64,000 nt of DNA. Origin: an uncultured Chryseobacterium sp. (lineage in GTDB: Bacteria; Bacteroidota; Bacteroidia; Flavobacteriales; Weeksellaceae). The notes under the pieces are model-generated. The model did no database searches and had not been told where the DNA came from. It worked only from the letters and a program-made list of their open reading frames with translations. The translations under genes were made by a program, and so were the position numbers. Within the stretch, counting starts at the first letter, position 1. Every line of letters begins with the position of its first letter. Of the stretch, positions 26,890-36,591 are shown piece by piece. Where the stretch lies: NCBI GenBank assembly GCA_913775525.1, contig CAJYLH010000036.1:186001-250000 (forward strand), read 5' to 3'.

Positions 26890-29094
26890 TTGAAAAAACT
26901 AGTTTTACCGCTAAGCCTTATGGTTCCCATACTGGTATTCTCCCAGACTAAAAAAAGAGATACCGCAAAAGTAACCGATATTGAGGAAGTTGTTTTCCAG
27001 AAAAAAATCACCGGACAGACCTCTGATATTACAACGGTGAAAATTTCGGCGAAGGACGCCCAGAATGTGGCCAGTATTTCGGGAGGGATCGAAGGGATCA
27101 TCAAAACCCTTCCTTCTGTTAACTCCAATACGGAACTTTCTTCCCAATACATGGTGCGTGGTGGAAACTATGACGAAAACCTGATCTACATCAATGATAT
27201 TGAGATTTACCGTCCTTTCCTGATCCGGAATTCTCAGCAGGAGGGACTCAGTATCATCAACCCTGATATGGTGTCAACCGTTAACTTCTCTGCAGGAGGT
27301 TTTGAACCGAGATACGGGGATAAAATGTCTTCTGCACTGAATATTTATTACCGTGAACCGGAAAAATTTGAAGTTTCCGGGGAAGGGAGTCTGATCGGTG
27401 GGCGCCTGACTACCGGGTTCGCTACGGAAAATAAGAAGCTTACCGCTATATTTTCCGGAAGGTACAGGAATACCAACCTCGTTCTGAATACATTGAATGA
27501 AGATACGGATTTCAACCCTAAGTATTATGACTTCCAGTCCTATATCAATTATCATCTCAGCCCGAAATTTACCATGTCATTCATCGGATATTATTCTAAG
27601 AATGATTATGAGATGATCCCAAAGGAAAGAAGCGTGGACTTCGGATCGCTTCAGAGGCCGATTAATGTCACGGTAAACTATGCTGGCCGTGAAGATGACA
27701 AGTATAAAAATATGATGGGGACCTTCTCCATGAATTATAAGCCTTCTGAAAAATGGAGGTTTACGCTGGACAGCTTTGCGTACCAGAACCGTGAGCGGGA
27801 GTACTATTCCATCGCCTCTGCCTATATCCTGCAGACTTTTGATCCTATTACCGGAAATCCTGTAACCTCGTACGATGCGGGAGGTCAGATTGAAAGCGCC
27901 AGGAACGACCTGTTCGTCAGGACGTACGGCACCCAGTTCCGCACCCGGTTTTCGCCTAATGTGAATACGGATATTGAGGTGGGATTCAAATATGAGAAGG
28001 AAAACCTGAAAGACCTTACGAATGAATGGAAGCTGGTAGACTCTGCCGGTTACAGCACTCCAATTCCGGTAGACGATCCGAGGCTTGGTAATATTTCCGA
28101 CCTTAAACTGTTCTACAGTATCGCCGGAAACAACCATATCCAGCCGACGCGATTATCGGCTTATGCCCAGTATTCACAGAAGTTTTTCTGGGGTGCGAGC
28201 AAGGTTTTTGTGAACGCCGGAGCACGGGTTGCCCACTGGAGCTTCAATAATGAAACCATTTTCTCTCCGAGAGCGCAGTTTGCCATCAAGCCGGACTGGG
28301 ATACGGATATGCTATTCAGGCTTTCCGGAGGAATCTATTACCAGGCTCCCTTTTATAAGGAGATTAAAGACCTGGAAGGAAACTTCAACAGCAATATCAA
28401 GTCCCAGCGTTCCATTCAGGTCATTATGGCCAATGACTACGAGTTTCAGATGTATGACCGGCCGTTTAAGCTGACTACTGAAGCATACTATAAAAAAATG
28501 GATAACCTGATCCCGTATTATATGGACAATGTAAGGATCCGTTATACAGGAAAAAATAATGCCACCGGATATGCGTACGGTATTGATACCCGGCTGTTCG
28601 GGGAATTTGTACCGGGAGTGGATTCCTGGCTGTCGGCAAGTTATGCCAGGGTGTTTGAGAATATCAACGGACAGGGTGATATCCCGAGGCCTACGGATCA
28701 GAGATTCAGGTTTGCTATGTTTTACCAGGATTATATGCCGAAATTCCCGTCCATGCGGGTTAACCTGACGCTGGTATACGCTATGGGACTTCCGACCGGA
28801 GCACCGGTATTCACCAATCCGTATACTTACCAGAAAACCCTTCCGTCATACAAAAGGGTAGATATCGGGCTTTCCAAAGTATTCATTGATCCTAAAAGCA
28901 AAGACAAAGCATACGGCTTCTGGGGGAATTTTGAAGAACTTACCCTTGGTGTTCAGGTATTCAATGCATTCAACATCAGGAATACCGTATCCAACCAATG
29001 GATTACCGATGCTACAACCAGCCTGATGTATCCGGTTCCTGTACGGCTTACCGGAAGGTTTTTTAACGTAAAGCTTGAGTTCAGAATTAAATAA
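26890..29094 (+). CDS. TonB-dependent outer-membrane receptor, 734 aa
   Basis: It begins with TTG and a signal peptide (MKKLVLPLSLMVPILVFSQ). A plug domain follows at about residues 45-150, with ISGGIEGIIKTLPSVNSNTELSSQYMVRGGNYDENLIYINDIEIY, and then a 22-strand-type beta-barrel to the end. There is no N-terminal carboxypeptidase-like regulatory domain and no SusD partner, so it is not a typical glycan SusC. Such receptors import large or scarce nutrients using TonB energy. A secreted DUF3347 protein lies 53 bases downstream on the same strand. Substrate unknown; a metal or metal complex is possible from the neighbour. Confidence 0.9.
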   Translation: MKKLVLPLSLMVPILVFSQTKKRDTAKVTDIEEVVFQKKITGQTSDITTVKISAKDAQNVASISGGIEGIIKTLPSVNSNTELSSQYMVRGGNYDENLIYINDIEIYRPFLIRNSQQEGLSIINPDMVSTVNFSAGGFEPRYGDKMSSALNIYYREPEKFEVSGEGSLIGGRLTTGFATENKKLTAIFSGRYRNTNLVLNTLNEDTDFNPKYYDFQSYINYHLSPKFTMSFIGYYSKNDYEMIPKERSVDFGSLQRPINVTVNYAGREDDKYKNMMGTFSMNYKPSEKWRFTLDSFAYQNREREYYSIASAYILQTFDPITGNPVTSYDAGGQIESARNDLFVRTYGTQFRTRFSPNVNTDIEVGFKYEKENLKDLTNEWKLVDSAGYSTPIPVDDPRLGNISDLKLFYSIAGNNHIQPTRLSAYAQYSQKFFWGASKVFVNAGARVAHWSFNNETIFSPRAQFAIKPDWDTDMLFRLSGGIYYQAPFYKEIKDLEGNFNSNIKSQRSIQVIMANDYEFQMYDRPFKLTTEAYYKKMDNLIPYYMDNVRIRYTGKNNATGYAYGIDTRLFGEFVPGVDSWLSASYARVFENINGQGDIPRPTDQRFRFAMFYQDYMPKFPSMRVNLTLVYAMGLPTGAPVFTNPYTYQKTLPSYKRVDIGLSKVFIDPKSKDKAYGFWGNFEELTLGVQVFNAFNIRNTVSNQWITDATTSLMYPVPVRLTGRFFNVKLEFRIK

Positions 29095-29147
29095 AATATC
29101 AATCAGCCTGCGTCTGTATAAGCGTTTGGCCTCATGAGTATCATACA

Positions 29148-29621
29148 ATGAAAAAACAGATCATTACAGCAATTTTTACCGTACTGGCAATGAGCTTTGC
29201 AACAGCGCAGAAGAAAAAGGATGCGCAGGTTTCAAAATTGTACCAGAATTATATTGCCATTAAAGCTGCACTGGCTTCTGATGATGCCGGTAAAGCGGCA
29301 AAATCAGCTTCTGAATTTGTTCAGACCGCTTCAGCGGTGAAAAATAATACCATACCTGTAAAGAACCTGAGTGCTTTAAAAAATGAGGCATCAGGTATTG
29401 CAAAGACCGGAAACATCTCGGCACAAAGAGAGATATTCCACCATCTGTCAGATGATATGTACGCATTATCAAGGCAATTCAGCTTTTCCGAGAAGCCGGT
29501 ATACCTGCAATATTGCCCTATGGCAGAGGCGAGCTGGCTGAGCAATGAAGAAAAGATCATAAATCCGTATTACGGAAGCTCCATGCTGACCTGCGGAACT
29601 GTGAAGAGTACAATTAAGTAA
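29148..29621 (+). CDS. exported DUF3347-domain protein
   Basis: The 157-residue protein has a signal peptide (about 1-20, ending ATA|Q) and a DUF3347 domain. The domain ends in the family motif YLQYCPMAEASWLSNEEKIINPYYGSSMLTCG, seen here in parts, with Cys, Met and Cys positions like those in periplasmic copper-handling proteins. DUF3347 occurs in CusB-like efflux adaptors and stand-alone proteins, with a suspected metal-binding role. It follows the TonB receptor and is closed by a strong terminator, so the two probably form an operon. Confidence 0.82.
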   Translation: MKKQIITAIFTVLAMSFATAQKKKDAQVSKLYQNYIAIKAALASDDAGKAAKSASEFVQTASAVKNNTIPVKNLSALKNEASGIAKTGNISAQREIFHHLSDDMYALSRQFSFSEKPVYLQYCPMAEASWLSNEEKIINPYYGSSMLTCGTVKSTIK

Positions 29622-29640
29622 ACCCTTGACAGTCAAAATA

Positions 29641-29680
29641 AAAAATCCTGATCATTACATTTGTAATGATCAGGATTTTT
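29641..29680. terminator. strong terminator after DUF3347 gene
   Basis: Arms at 29641-29659 and 29662-29680 are perfectly complementary over 19 bases (aaaaatcctgatcattaca and its complement). They have an A-run on one side and a T-run on the other, so it can act on both strands. Confidence 0.9.
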
Positions 29681-29837
29681 TATTGATTATCAACCATTGT
29701 TCCAACTTAAATCCTCCTTTAAAGAGAGATTAAAATCCTAAGGATAATGCATGTTTTTATGATTTGTTTTGAATCATTGATAGAAGAAGTACTGGTGATT
29801 ATGATTTTCTATAAGCGTTCTTGATAAAGTATTTTAT

Positions 29838-29862
29838 ATATAAGTAAATATGCTTATATTTG
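29838..29862 (+). promoter_or_regulatory. satD promoter with overlapping palindromic operator
   Basis: TATATTTG (29855-29862) matches the -7 consensus and ends only 4 bases before the ATG at 29867. Transcription would start at or next to the start codon, predicting a leaderless mRNA. A perfect palindrome, ATATAAG (29838-29844), 8 bases, CTTATAT (29853-29859), overlaps the -7 element. It could be an operator, perhaps for the SatD protein itself, which has a C-terminal HTH. Confidence 0.55.
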
Positions 29863-29866
29863 CATC

Positions 29867-30472
29867 ATGATAGCGGTCATTACCGGTGATATTATACATT
29901 CGCAACAGGCAGAGACAGAAGTTTGGATTACCAGGCTGAAAGATCTTCTGCAACATTGGGGAAGCGCACCGGACGCATGGGAGATCTACAGAGGAGATGA
30001 ATTCCAGCTCAAATGCGGTATAGATGATGCGTTCTGGCGGTTTCTAGCCATCAAATCATTAATCAGAAGTCAGGAAAACCTGGATGTAAGGATTGCCATC
30101 GGCATCGGGGAAGAGAATTATTCAGCAGGAAAGATTACGGAATCCAACGGGACCGCTTATATCAACTCCGGCAGATTGCTGGATGAGCTTAAAAAAGACG
30201 GTTGTACCGTGGCCATTAAAACCTCCAGCGATTCTGTCAACCGTGATCTGAATATCCTCCTGAAATGGTCATCCAAAGATTTTGACAGCTGGACGGTAGC
30301 CACTTCAGAAATCATCCATGAGATGATTATGAACAACAGCAGCACACAGGAAGACCTGGCCCGGAAATTTGCTATTTCCCAGTCCTCGGTAAGCCAGAGA
30401 CTGAAACGGGCACACTATGACCTGATCGTGGAAACCAACCAATACTTCAAAAAGAAAATTTCAGAACTCTAA
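29867..30472 (+). CDS. SatD family protein with C-terminal helix-turn-helix
   Basis: The 201-residue protein begins MIAVITGDIIHSQQ, and WEIYRGDEFQLKCG follows at about residues 42-55. This pattern resembles the nucleotide-cyclase-like fold of SatD proteins, with acidic residues placed as in metal-binding sites. The C-terminal 50 residues (STQEDLARKFAISQSSVSQRLKRAHYDLI) are a clear HTH. A sensor-regulator joining nucleotide binding to DNA binding is plausible but unproven. It is two bases from the DUF3307 gene, a common SatD partner, and then purC, pointing to one transcript. Confidence 0.8.
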   Translation: MIAVITGDIIHSQQAETEVWITRLKDLLQHWGSAPDAWEIYRGDEFQLKCGIDDAFWRFLAIKSLIRSQENLDVRIAIGIGEENYSAGKITESNGTAYINSGRLLDELKKDGCTVAIKTSSDSVNRDLNILLKWSSKDFDSWTVATSEIIHEMIMNNSSTQEDLARKFAISQSSVSQRLKRAHYDLIVETNQYFKKKISEL

Positions 30473-30473
30473 C

Positions 30474-31193
30474 ATGATTTTTACTCAACTCATATTGGCC
30501 CATTTACTCGGAGACTTTGTTCTGCAGCCGGATTCATGGGTACGGGACAAGGAAAATCATCAGTTAAAAAGCCGTTACCTCTATATTCATGTACTGCTGC
30601 ATACCATTCTAAGCTTTATCTTTCTCTGGAATACAGACCTTTGGTGGGTTGCCTTACTGAACGGTGCTTCCCATTTCGTTATTGATGCCTGCAAACTGAG
30701 CTTTCAGACCGCAAAAACCAGGAAGCGCTGGTTTTTTGCAGACCAGATACTGCATATCCTGGTTATTGCCGGATTTTCCTGGAACTTCGGCGAGTTCAGC
30801 ATCAACATCCTGATGAATAAGGAATGGCTGAAAATTGCTGCTGCTGCTTTATTTTTAACGGCACCAGCGTCTGTTTTCATCAAAATACTGCTGTCTTCCT
30901 GGACTCCGGTTCCGGATACAAAAGATCACCTGCAAACCGAATCTTTAAGCAATGCAGGAAAATACATCGGCTACCTGGAACGCCTCCTGGTTTTTACCTT
31001 TATTATGGTGAACCATTGGGAAGGCGTAGGATTTATGGTGGCAGCGAAATCTGTATTCAGGTTCAGCGACCTGGCCCAGGCCAAACAGAGAAAACTTACG
31101 GAATACGTGCTTATCGGTACACTTCTCAGTTTCGGGCTGGCTGTTTTAACGGGAATTATAATAAAACAATCAATAAATCTAACGACAATCTAG
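30474..31193 (+). CDS. DUF3307 family integral membrane protein
   Basis: The 239-residue protein opens with MIFTQLILAHLLGDFVLQPDSWVRDKE, the DUF3307 signature with conserved His, Asp and Gln. SHFVIDACKL follows in a later membrane segment. About six hydrophobic segments put it in the cytoplasmic membrane. DUF3307 genes are often directly downstream of satD genes, as here (one base between), so the two products probably act together. The biochemical role is unknown. purC starts 12 bases after its stop. Confidence 0.82.
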   Translation: MIFTQLILAHLLGDFVLQPDSWVRDKENHQLKSRYLYIHVLLHTILSFIFLWNTDLWWVALLNGASHFVIDACKLSFQTAKTRKRWFFADQILHILVIAGFSWNFGEFSINILMNKEWLKIAAAALFLTAPASVFIKILLSSWTPVPDTKDHLQTESLSNAGKYIGYLERLLVFTFIMVNHWEGVGFMVAAKSVFRFSDLAQAKQRKLTEYVLIGTLLSFGLAVLTGIIIKQSINLTTI

Positions 31194-31205
31194 AAAAGTA
31201 AAATT

Positions 31206-31928
31206 ATGAGTCAAAAAAAAGAAATGTTGTATGAAGGTAAAGCAAAACAGGTATTTGCTACTGATAATCTTGATGAAGTAATCGTACGCTTCAAAGACGA
31301 TGCTACAGCATTTAACGCTCAGAAGAAAGGACAGGTGGATCTGAAAGGGGAAATGAACAATGCCATCACAACTTTGATTTTTGAATACTTAAATGCCAAA
31401 GGAGTTAAAACCCATTTCATCAAGCAGCTTGATGAGAGAGAGCAGCTGGTAAAGAAAGTATCTATCATTCCGTTGGAAATGGTGGTAAGGAATTACTCTG
31501 CCGGAAGCATGGCCCAAAGGCTGGGTGTGGAAGAAGGAATCAAGTCCCCGGTAACCATATTCGATATCTGTTACAAAAAAGATGAATTAGGCGATCCGCT
31601 GATCAATGACCACCATGCTGTTTTCCTGGGTGCTGCTACCTACGAGGAGCTTGCTGAAATGTACCAGCTTACAGGACAGATCAATGAAATCCTGATCGAT
31701 CTTTTTGACAAGATCAACATTATCCTGGTAGATTTTAAAATCGAATTGGGTAAAACTTCAGACGGCCAGATCATCCTTGCTGATGAAATTTCTCCTGATA
31801 CCTGCAGGCTGTGGGATAAAGATACCATGAAAAAACTGGATAAAGACCGTTTCAGAAGGGATCTTGGAGAAGTAACGGAAGCTTATGTGGAGATTTACAA
31901 CAGGCTGAAAAATCTGTTGGCTCAGTAA
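31206..31928 (+). CDS. purC: phosphoribosylaminoimidazole-succinocarboxamide synthase
   Basis: PurC joins aspartate to CAIR in de novo purine synthesis, using ATP. Motifs include [55 protein letters not shown] and [14 protein letters not shown]. The length of 240 is that of the short bacterial form. No promoter is evident in the 12-base gap upstream, so it should be transcribed with satD and DUF3307. purF follows after 131 bases. Confidence 0.98.
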   Translation: MSQKKEMLYEGKAKQVFATDNLDEVIVRFKDDATAFNAQKKGQVDLKGEMNNAITTLIFEYLNAKGVKTHFIKQLDEREQLVKKVSIIPLEMVVRNYSAGSMAQRLGVEEGIKSPVTIFDICYKKDELGDPLINDHHAVFLGAATYEELAEMYQLTGQINEILIDLFDKINIILVDFKIELGKTSDGQIILADEISPDTCRLWDKDTMKKLDKDRFRRDLGEVTEAYVEIYNRLKNLLAQ

Positions 31929-32059
31929 TCCGGTACTCATACGGATATAACAGCTGATCTTCAGCACCGAACGGACCCGTTCATCAAACAAAATTAAATT
32001 TGAAGTTAACTTAGCTGCTGTTGAGGCATCTAATACATAACTTCTAACATATAGAAAAA

Positions 32060-33553
32060 ATGGAAAGTTTAGACATTCATAAAAGTGAATATTTAAAACA
32101 GTTTAAAGATCAGCCTTACGGACGGAATCTTTTCAGGACCCAGGAAGAGGAAAGACTGGATGCCCCTAATGAAGAATGCGGGATCTTCGGAATGTATTCG
32201 GACAATGATCTTGATACATTTTCCCTTTCCCAATTCGGGCTCTTTGCGTTGCAGCACAGAGGGCAGGAAGCCTGTGGTATTTCGGTTTTAAAGAACGGAA
32301 GAATTGCCAACCTGAAAGATGAAGGCCTTGTACTGGATGTTTATAAAGAAATTCAGGACCCTGAAGCGTATATGGGGAACTCTGCCATCGGACACACCAG
32401 GTATACTACAGCAGGAGATAAGAAGAAATATAATTTCCAACCGTTTTTTGCCAAAAATGAATACGATCAGATCATCCTTTCTATTGCCCACAACGGTAAC
32501 CTGACGAATGCCAAGGAACTTAAAGCAGAACTGGAAGCGGAAGGCGTTGTCTTCCGTGCTACTTCAGACTCTGAAGTAATCCTGAGACTGATCCAGAAAA
32601 ACCTTGACCTTGGACTTCGCGCTGCGATTAAGATCACCATGGAAAAAATTCAGGGTGCCTATTCCGTGGTAGGGATGACGAGAAATAAATTTTTTGCGTT
32701 CAGGGATTTCAACGGGATCCGTCCTCTGGTTTTGGGAGCGATTGATGAGAAATCATATGTAGTTGCTTCTGAATCCGTAGCATTGGATGCGGTAGGAGCT
32801 CAGTACGTACGTGACATTTTACCGGGAGAAATTATTTACACCAATGAAAATGAACCGGGTAAACTGCATTCTTATATGGTGAGCGAAAAAGGGCGGCAGA
32901 GGATATGTTCCTTTGAATATATTTATTTTGCAAGGCCGGACTCCACCCTGGAAAATATCAATGTATATGAAATCCGGGAGAAATCCGGGGAGAAAATCTG
33001 GCACCAGGCACCGGTGGAAGCTGATGTGGTAATCGGGGTTCCGGATTCCGGCGTTCCGGCGGCAATCGGTTTTTCCAAAGCATCAGGAATACCGTTCCGT
33101 CCTGTACTGATTAAGAACAGGTACATCGGAAGGAGCTTTATTGTTCCCACCCAGGAAATGAGGGAAAGGGTAGTCAACCTGAAACTGAATCCTATTATTT
33201 CTGAAATCAAAGATAAAAGGGTGGTCATCATTGATGATTCCATTGTACGGGGTACGACTTCCAAAAGGCTGGTTAAAATCCTTAAGGAAGCCGGCGTTAA
33301 AGAAATCCACTTCAGAAGCGTGTCTCCGCCAATTATTGCACCATGTTACCTCGGAATCGACACTCCGTCAAAAGACGACCTGATTTCGGCTAATATGACC
33401 ACGGAGGAACTTAAAAATTATCTGGGCGTGGATTCTCTTGAATTCCTGAGCACAGATAACCTGAAAGAAATTTTAGGATCTTCTGACCACTGCTTCGGAT
33501 GCTTTACCGAAAAGTATCCGGTAGGAAAAGGAGAGGAAGTTGAGCTTTTTTAA
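32060..33553 (+). CDS. purF: amidophosphoribosyltransferase
   Basis: PurF makes phosphoribosylamine from PRPP and glutamine, the first step of purine synthesis. The Ntn nucleophile is Cys40 in EECGIFG, which implies removal of a 39-residue propeptide. The PRPP loop is VVIIDDSIVRGTTSKRL. Cysteines in RICSFEYIYFARPDS, PPIIAPCYLGIDTPS and HCFGCFTEKYP match the four [4Fe-4S] ligands of the Bacillus-type enzyme, so this is probably an iron-sulfur PurF. The 497-residue length is normal. It follows purC and ends in a strong terminator. Confidence 0.97.
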   Translation: MESLDIHKSEYLKQFKDQPYGRNLFRTQEEERLDAPNEECGIFGMYSDNDLDTFSLSQFGLFALQHRGQEACGISVLKNGRIANLKDEGLVLDVYKEIQDPEAYMGNSAIGHTRYTTAGDKKKYNFQPFFAKNEYDQIILSIAHNGNLTNAKELKAELEAEGVVFRATSDSEVILRLIQKNLDLGLRAAIKITMEKIQGAYSVVGMTRNKFFAFRDFNGIRPLVLGAIDEKSYVVASESVALDAVGAQYVRDILPGEIIYTNENEPGKLHSYMVSEKGRQRICSFEYIYFARPDSTLENINVYEIREKSGEKIWHQAPVEADVVIGVPDSGVPAAIGFSKASGIPFRPVLIKNRYIGRSFIVPTQEMRERVVNLKLNPIISEIKDKRVVIIDDSIVRGTTSKRLVKILKEAGVKEIHFRSVSPPIIAPCYLGIDTPSKDDLISANMTTEELKNYLGVDSLEFLSTDNLKEILGSSDHCFGCFTEKYPVGKGEEVELF

Positions 33554-33581
33554 AACCTGATTCAGGTTTATGAAGATAATT

Positions 33582-33620
33582 AAAATCCGGATCTGCAAAC
33601 ATGCAGATCCGGATTTTTAT
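33582..33620 (+). terminator. terminator after purF
   Basis: Arms aaaatccggatctgca (33582-33597) and tgcagatccggatttt (33602-33617) are perfectly complementary, with further T after. A smaller palindrome (aaacctgattcaggttt, about 33552-33568) precedes it. Confidence 0.92.
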
Positions 33621-33652
33621 AAAAAGGTTAATTGGGTATCTATGAGAATAGA

Positions 33653-34366
33653 CTAGAATTTATAGTTTAATCCCAGCTGGAATACTCTGTTGGTATTCGG
33701 GTTCTGTCCTACAGGAGTGTCTTTATAGATATGGGTAAGACTATTCACATATCTTGCATTGATTCCTAAATGATCGGTAAAATAATATCCCAGTCCAAGT
33801 CCCAATCCAAAGTTAAAACGCTGAATGGCATCTTTATCTATATCTCTGGACGCCGACTGGATCTGTGTAGAGGTTATTCCGTTGGTTGTTGATGAAACCA
33901 TGGATTCACCTTTATCTTTACCATCGATAAAATAACTGAATTCAGGACCTGCTTCAAAATAAAAATTATCGGTAGGTTTAAACTGAACCATTAAAGGTAC
34001 TGAAATGTAATTCAGGGTAGTGCTGACATTCTGCTCCGTCTTAACCGTGGTATTTCCGCTCTGCACTTCAGAGGAAGTCAGGACACTTTTAGCACCCATC
34101 TGGTTGTATAAAACTTCCGGCTGCAATGCGAATTGTTTTGAAAGGGGAATATTGACGAAAACACCTGCATTAAATCCTAATTTCTGATTTTTGGTATTCA
34201 GTTCCTGCTCGCTGAACTGGGATGCATTGGCTGCTCCTTTAATACCGAATCTTACTGGCTCTTTTTCTTTCAGGGTAGACATAACGGCTACCGTAGTCGT
34301 TGTTGTTTCCTGTGCATAGGTAACAGCACCGGCCATAACAGCCAGTCCTAGAAATAACTTCTTCAT
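33653..34366 (-). CDS. outer-membrane beta-barrel protein (PorT-like), paralogue A
   Basis: The protein has a signal peptide (MKKLFLGLAVMAGAVTYAQ). An eight-strand-type barrel follows, with family motifs RFGIKGAANASQF, FNAGVFVNIPLSKQFALQPEVLYNQMG, YISVPLMVQFK, FYFEAGPEFSYF and GLGLGYYFTDHLGINARYV, ending in NYKF. The ATG at 34366 was chosen because the ATG at 34444 adds a charged, non-secretory stretch. It is a clear paralogue of the next gene upstream. The role of these small barrels is generally unknown. A terminator lies between the two paralogues, so each may be expressed alone. Confidence 0.88.
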   Translation of the reverse strand: MKKLFLGLAVMAGAVTYAQETTTTTVAVMSTLKEKEPVRFGIKGAANASQFSEQELNTKNQKLGFNAGVFVNIPLSKQFALQPEVLYNQMGAKSVLTSSEVQSGNTTVKTEQNVSTTLNYISVPLMVQFKPTDNFYFEAGPEFSYFIDGKDKGESMVSSTTNGITSTQIQSASRDIDKDAIQRFNFGLGLGLGYYFTDHLGINARYVNSLTHIYKDTPVGQNPNTNRVFQLGLNYKF

Positions 34367-34530
34367 AATTTTACGTTTAAATTTTACTATTTGAAAATGT
34401 GCAATATCAATCACACCGGGTATATTTTGCAAAAGACCTGCCAAAATACATTCTGAATGAGCTTTTTAAGGGTTTTTTAAGAATTGGTCCCTGTTATTAT
34501 TATGCTCTGCATTTTATGTGTATGCATCTA

Positions 34531-34566
34531 AAAAAAGCCCAGGCTTACGAATAAACCTGAGCCTTA
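34531..34566 (-). terminator. terminator after outer-membrane protein paralogue B
   Basis: On the minus strand ggctcaggttta pairs with taagcctgggc (with G-U wobble) around a TTCG loop, followed by a run of seven T (plus-strand A-run from 34530). Confidence 0.8.
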
Positions 34567-34603
34567 TTGAAATCAAAATTCTTTAAATTTCTCTATTCAG
34601 CAA

Positions 34604-35266
34604 TCAGAATTTATAAGCTAAACCAACCTGGAATACGTTGTTTCTTACTGCATCAGAATTGCTTGGTCTGTTTTTAGCGACATCGGTTACACCAGCAACA
34701 TATCTTGCTGTAATTCCAATATTGTCTGTGAAATAATATCCAGCGCCAAGACCGATACCGAAGTTGAATGTATTCAGGTTATCTTTATTGATGTCTTCAG
34801 TACCACTGGTTGTTGTTGTTGTACCACCGATTACTGTTGTCTGATCAAATTTCTGTTTTGCTGTAACGTTAAATCCAAACTCCGGACCTGCTTCTACATA
34901 GAAGTTAGGAATAAAGTTATACTGGAACATTACAGGAACGGTAATATATCCAAGATCTGTAGTGTATGATCTCTTAACACTGTTGTTACTGTTGATTACA
35001 TTGTTGTATACAGCTTTACTTCCGTACTGGCTGTATAATAGCTCCGGCTGGATGCTGAATGATTCTGCTACTGGAATAGTTGCGAATACACCGGCATTGA
35101 ATCCGATCTTAGACTTCTGATCTTCCAATGAGCTGTCTTTTGATAAGGAAGACACGTTCATCCCAGCTTTGATACCGAATCTTACTGGTGAAGATGAAGA
35201 AGAAGTTGTCTGAGCAAATGCTAAAGATCCTGCTGTGATAGCTAATCCTAAAATTACTTTTTTCAT
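34604..35266 (-). CDS. outer-membrane beta-barrel protein (PorT-like), paralogue B
   Basis: This 220-residue protein has a signal peptide (MKKVILGLAITAGSLAFAQ). Its barrel strands match paralogue A one by one: RFGIKAGMNVSSLSKD, FNAGVFATIPVAESFSIQPELLYSQYG, YITVPVMFQYN, FYVEAGPEFGFNV and GLGAGYYFTDNIGITARYV, ending AYKF. The duplication is tandem and old, since the loops differ. The 239 bases upstream are AT-rich, without a clear TAnnTTTG element. Confidence 0.88.
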   Translation of the reverse strand: MKKVILGLAITAGSLAFAQTTSSSSSPVRFGIKAGMNVSSLSKDSSLEDQKSKIGFNAGVFATIPVAESFSIQPELLYSQYGSKAVYNNVINSNNSVKRSYTTDLGYITVPVMFQYNFIPNFYVEAGPEFGFNVTAKQKFDQTTVIGGTTTTTSGTEDINKDNLNTFNFGIGLGAGYYFTDNIGITARYVAGVTDVAKNRPSNSDAVRNNVFQVGLAYKF

Positions 35267-35505
35267 GACCTAAATTTTTAATATTTACTATTTCTCTAAT
35301 TTTAAATTTTACTCTTGTCCTTTCGGACGAACAGTATCTTTCAAATTGCTTGCCAAAATGGGTTTTTATGATAAATATCACGTTATTCTGAACCCAAAAT
35401 GTGTAATTTTTTAAAATTTAGATAACTGAAAATAAGATAGTTATAAATAAAGGCTCCATAAAGTAAGGAAATTTGTTTTTTGAATGCTTTTTATACTTTA
35501 TAATA

Positions 35506-36552
35506 TCAGATATTATTCATTTCACGATAAAATTTCAATGCCTTTCTGATCATTTTTTCATCGCACTGGTAGTCAAAATTGCATGAACCTATACCCGTAA
35601 GCAGTGAAAAATTGATCCTGCGGTCTGTATTTTTCTTGTCATTCAACAGAAGCGATAGAATAACATCATCATCAAAATCACTGATGTCCAGGTAAGGATA
35701 ATATCTTTTTAACGCATCAATAACCGTATCCGATTCCTCCTCCGAAATCAGTCCTTCCTGATAAGAAAGATACGCTTCACAGATCATGCCGGCGGCTACC
35801 GCCTCGCCGTGCAGTATAGGATTTCCCTGTTCCAGGCAGAGGCTTTCAATAGCGTGGCCTATGGTATGCCCGAAGTTAAGCGTTTTCCTGATGTTCTTTT
35901 CCTGGAAGTCTTTATTTACAACATCCTGCTTGATATCCATGGAGGTCTGGATATAAGGGATGAGCGACTCACTGTCCGGTTTATTCAGCTGGGTAAGTGC
36001 GTTCCAGTGGATTTTATCGGCAATAAGACCGTGCTTAAGCATTTCTGCAAAACCGCTTCTCAGTTCTTTGAATGGAAGGGTTTCCAGGAATTTAGGATAG
36101 ACGAAAATCTGTTCGGGGAAAGAAAATGTCCCTACCATATTTTTGTAATGCATCAGGTCAATGCCTGTTTTGCCTCCTATGGATGCATCGCACATGGAAA
36201 GCAGGGTGGTGGGGATATTGATGAACCTGATGCCCCTTTTATAGGTGGATGCCACAAACCCGCCCATATCCGTAATCACTCCTCCGCCAAGGTTAATGAC
36301 AAGCGCCTGGCGGTCCGCCTGCATTTCCGTAAGGATTTCCCAGAGCTGATTGGCAGTCTGCACATTTTTCATCTCCTCACCCGGTTCCACTTCCAGGATT
36401 TCAAAGGCAATATCGGTATTCAGGTTTCCCAGCAATACCGGTAGGCAGTATTCATGGACATTTTCATCCGTGAGAATAAAGATTTTACTGAAAGGCTTTT
36501 CGATGAGGAAATCATTCAGCTGGGAGAACTGATCATCTAGGAATGTTATCAT
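35506..36552 (-). CDS. aroB: 3-dehydroquinate synthase
   Basis: AroB closes DAHP to 3-dehydroquinate in the shikimate pathway, using NAD and a divalent metal. GGGVITDMGGFVASTYKRGI binds the cofactor. The metal ligands are in SGFAEMLKHGLI (Glu), NFGHTIGHAIES (His) and LHGEAVAAGM (His). Residues 1-348 cover the whole enzyme. It is divergent from the pseudouridine synthase gene, and a TAACTTTG element 40 bases upstream serves as its promoter. Confidence 0.97.
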   Translation of the reverse strand: MITFLDDQFSQLNDFLIEKPFSKIFILTDENVHEYCLPVLLGNLNTDIAFEILEVEPGEEMKNVQTANQLWEILTEMQADRQALVINLGGGVITDMGGFVASTYKRGIRFINIPTTLLSMCDASIGGKTGIDLMHYKNMVGTFSFPEQIFVYPKFLETLPFKELRSGFAEMLKHGLIADKIHWNALTQLNKPDSESLIPYIQTSMDIKQDVVNKDFQEKNIRKTLNFGHTIGHAIESLCLEQGNPILHGEAVAAGMICEAYLSYQEGLISEEESDTVIDALKRYYPYLDISDFDDDVILSLLLNDKKNTDRRINFSLLTGIGSCNFDYQCDEKMIRKALKFYREMNNI

Positions 36553-36591
36553 GGGTTCGGTATTTCTTCAGATTATTACTTATAAAAGCTA

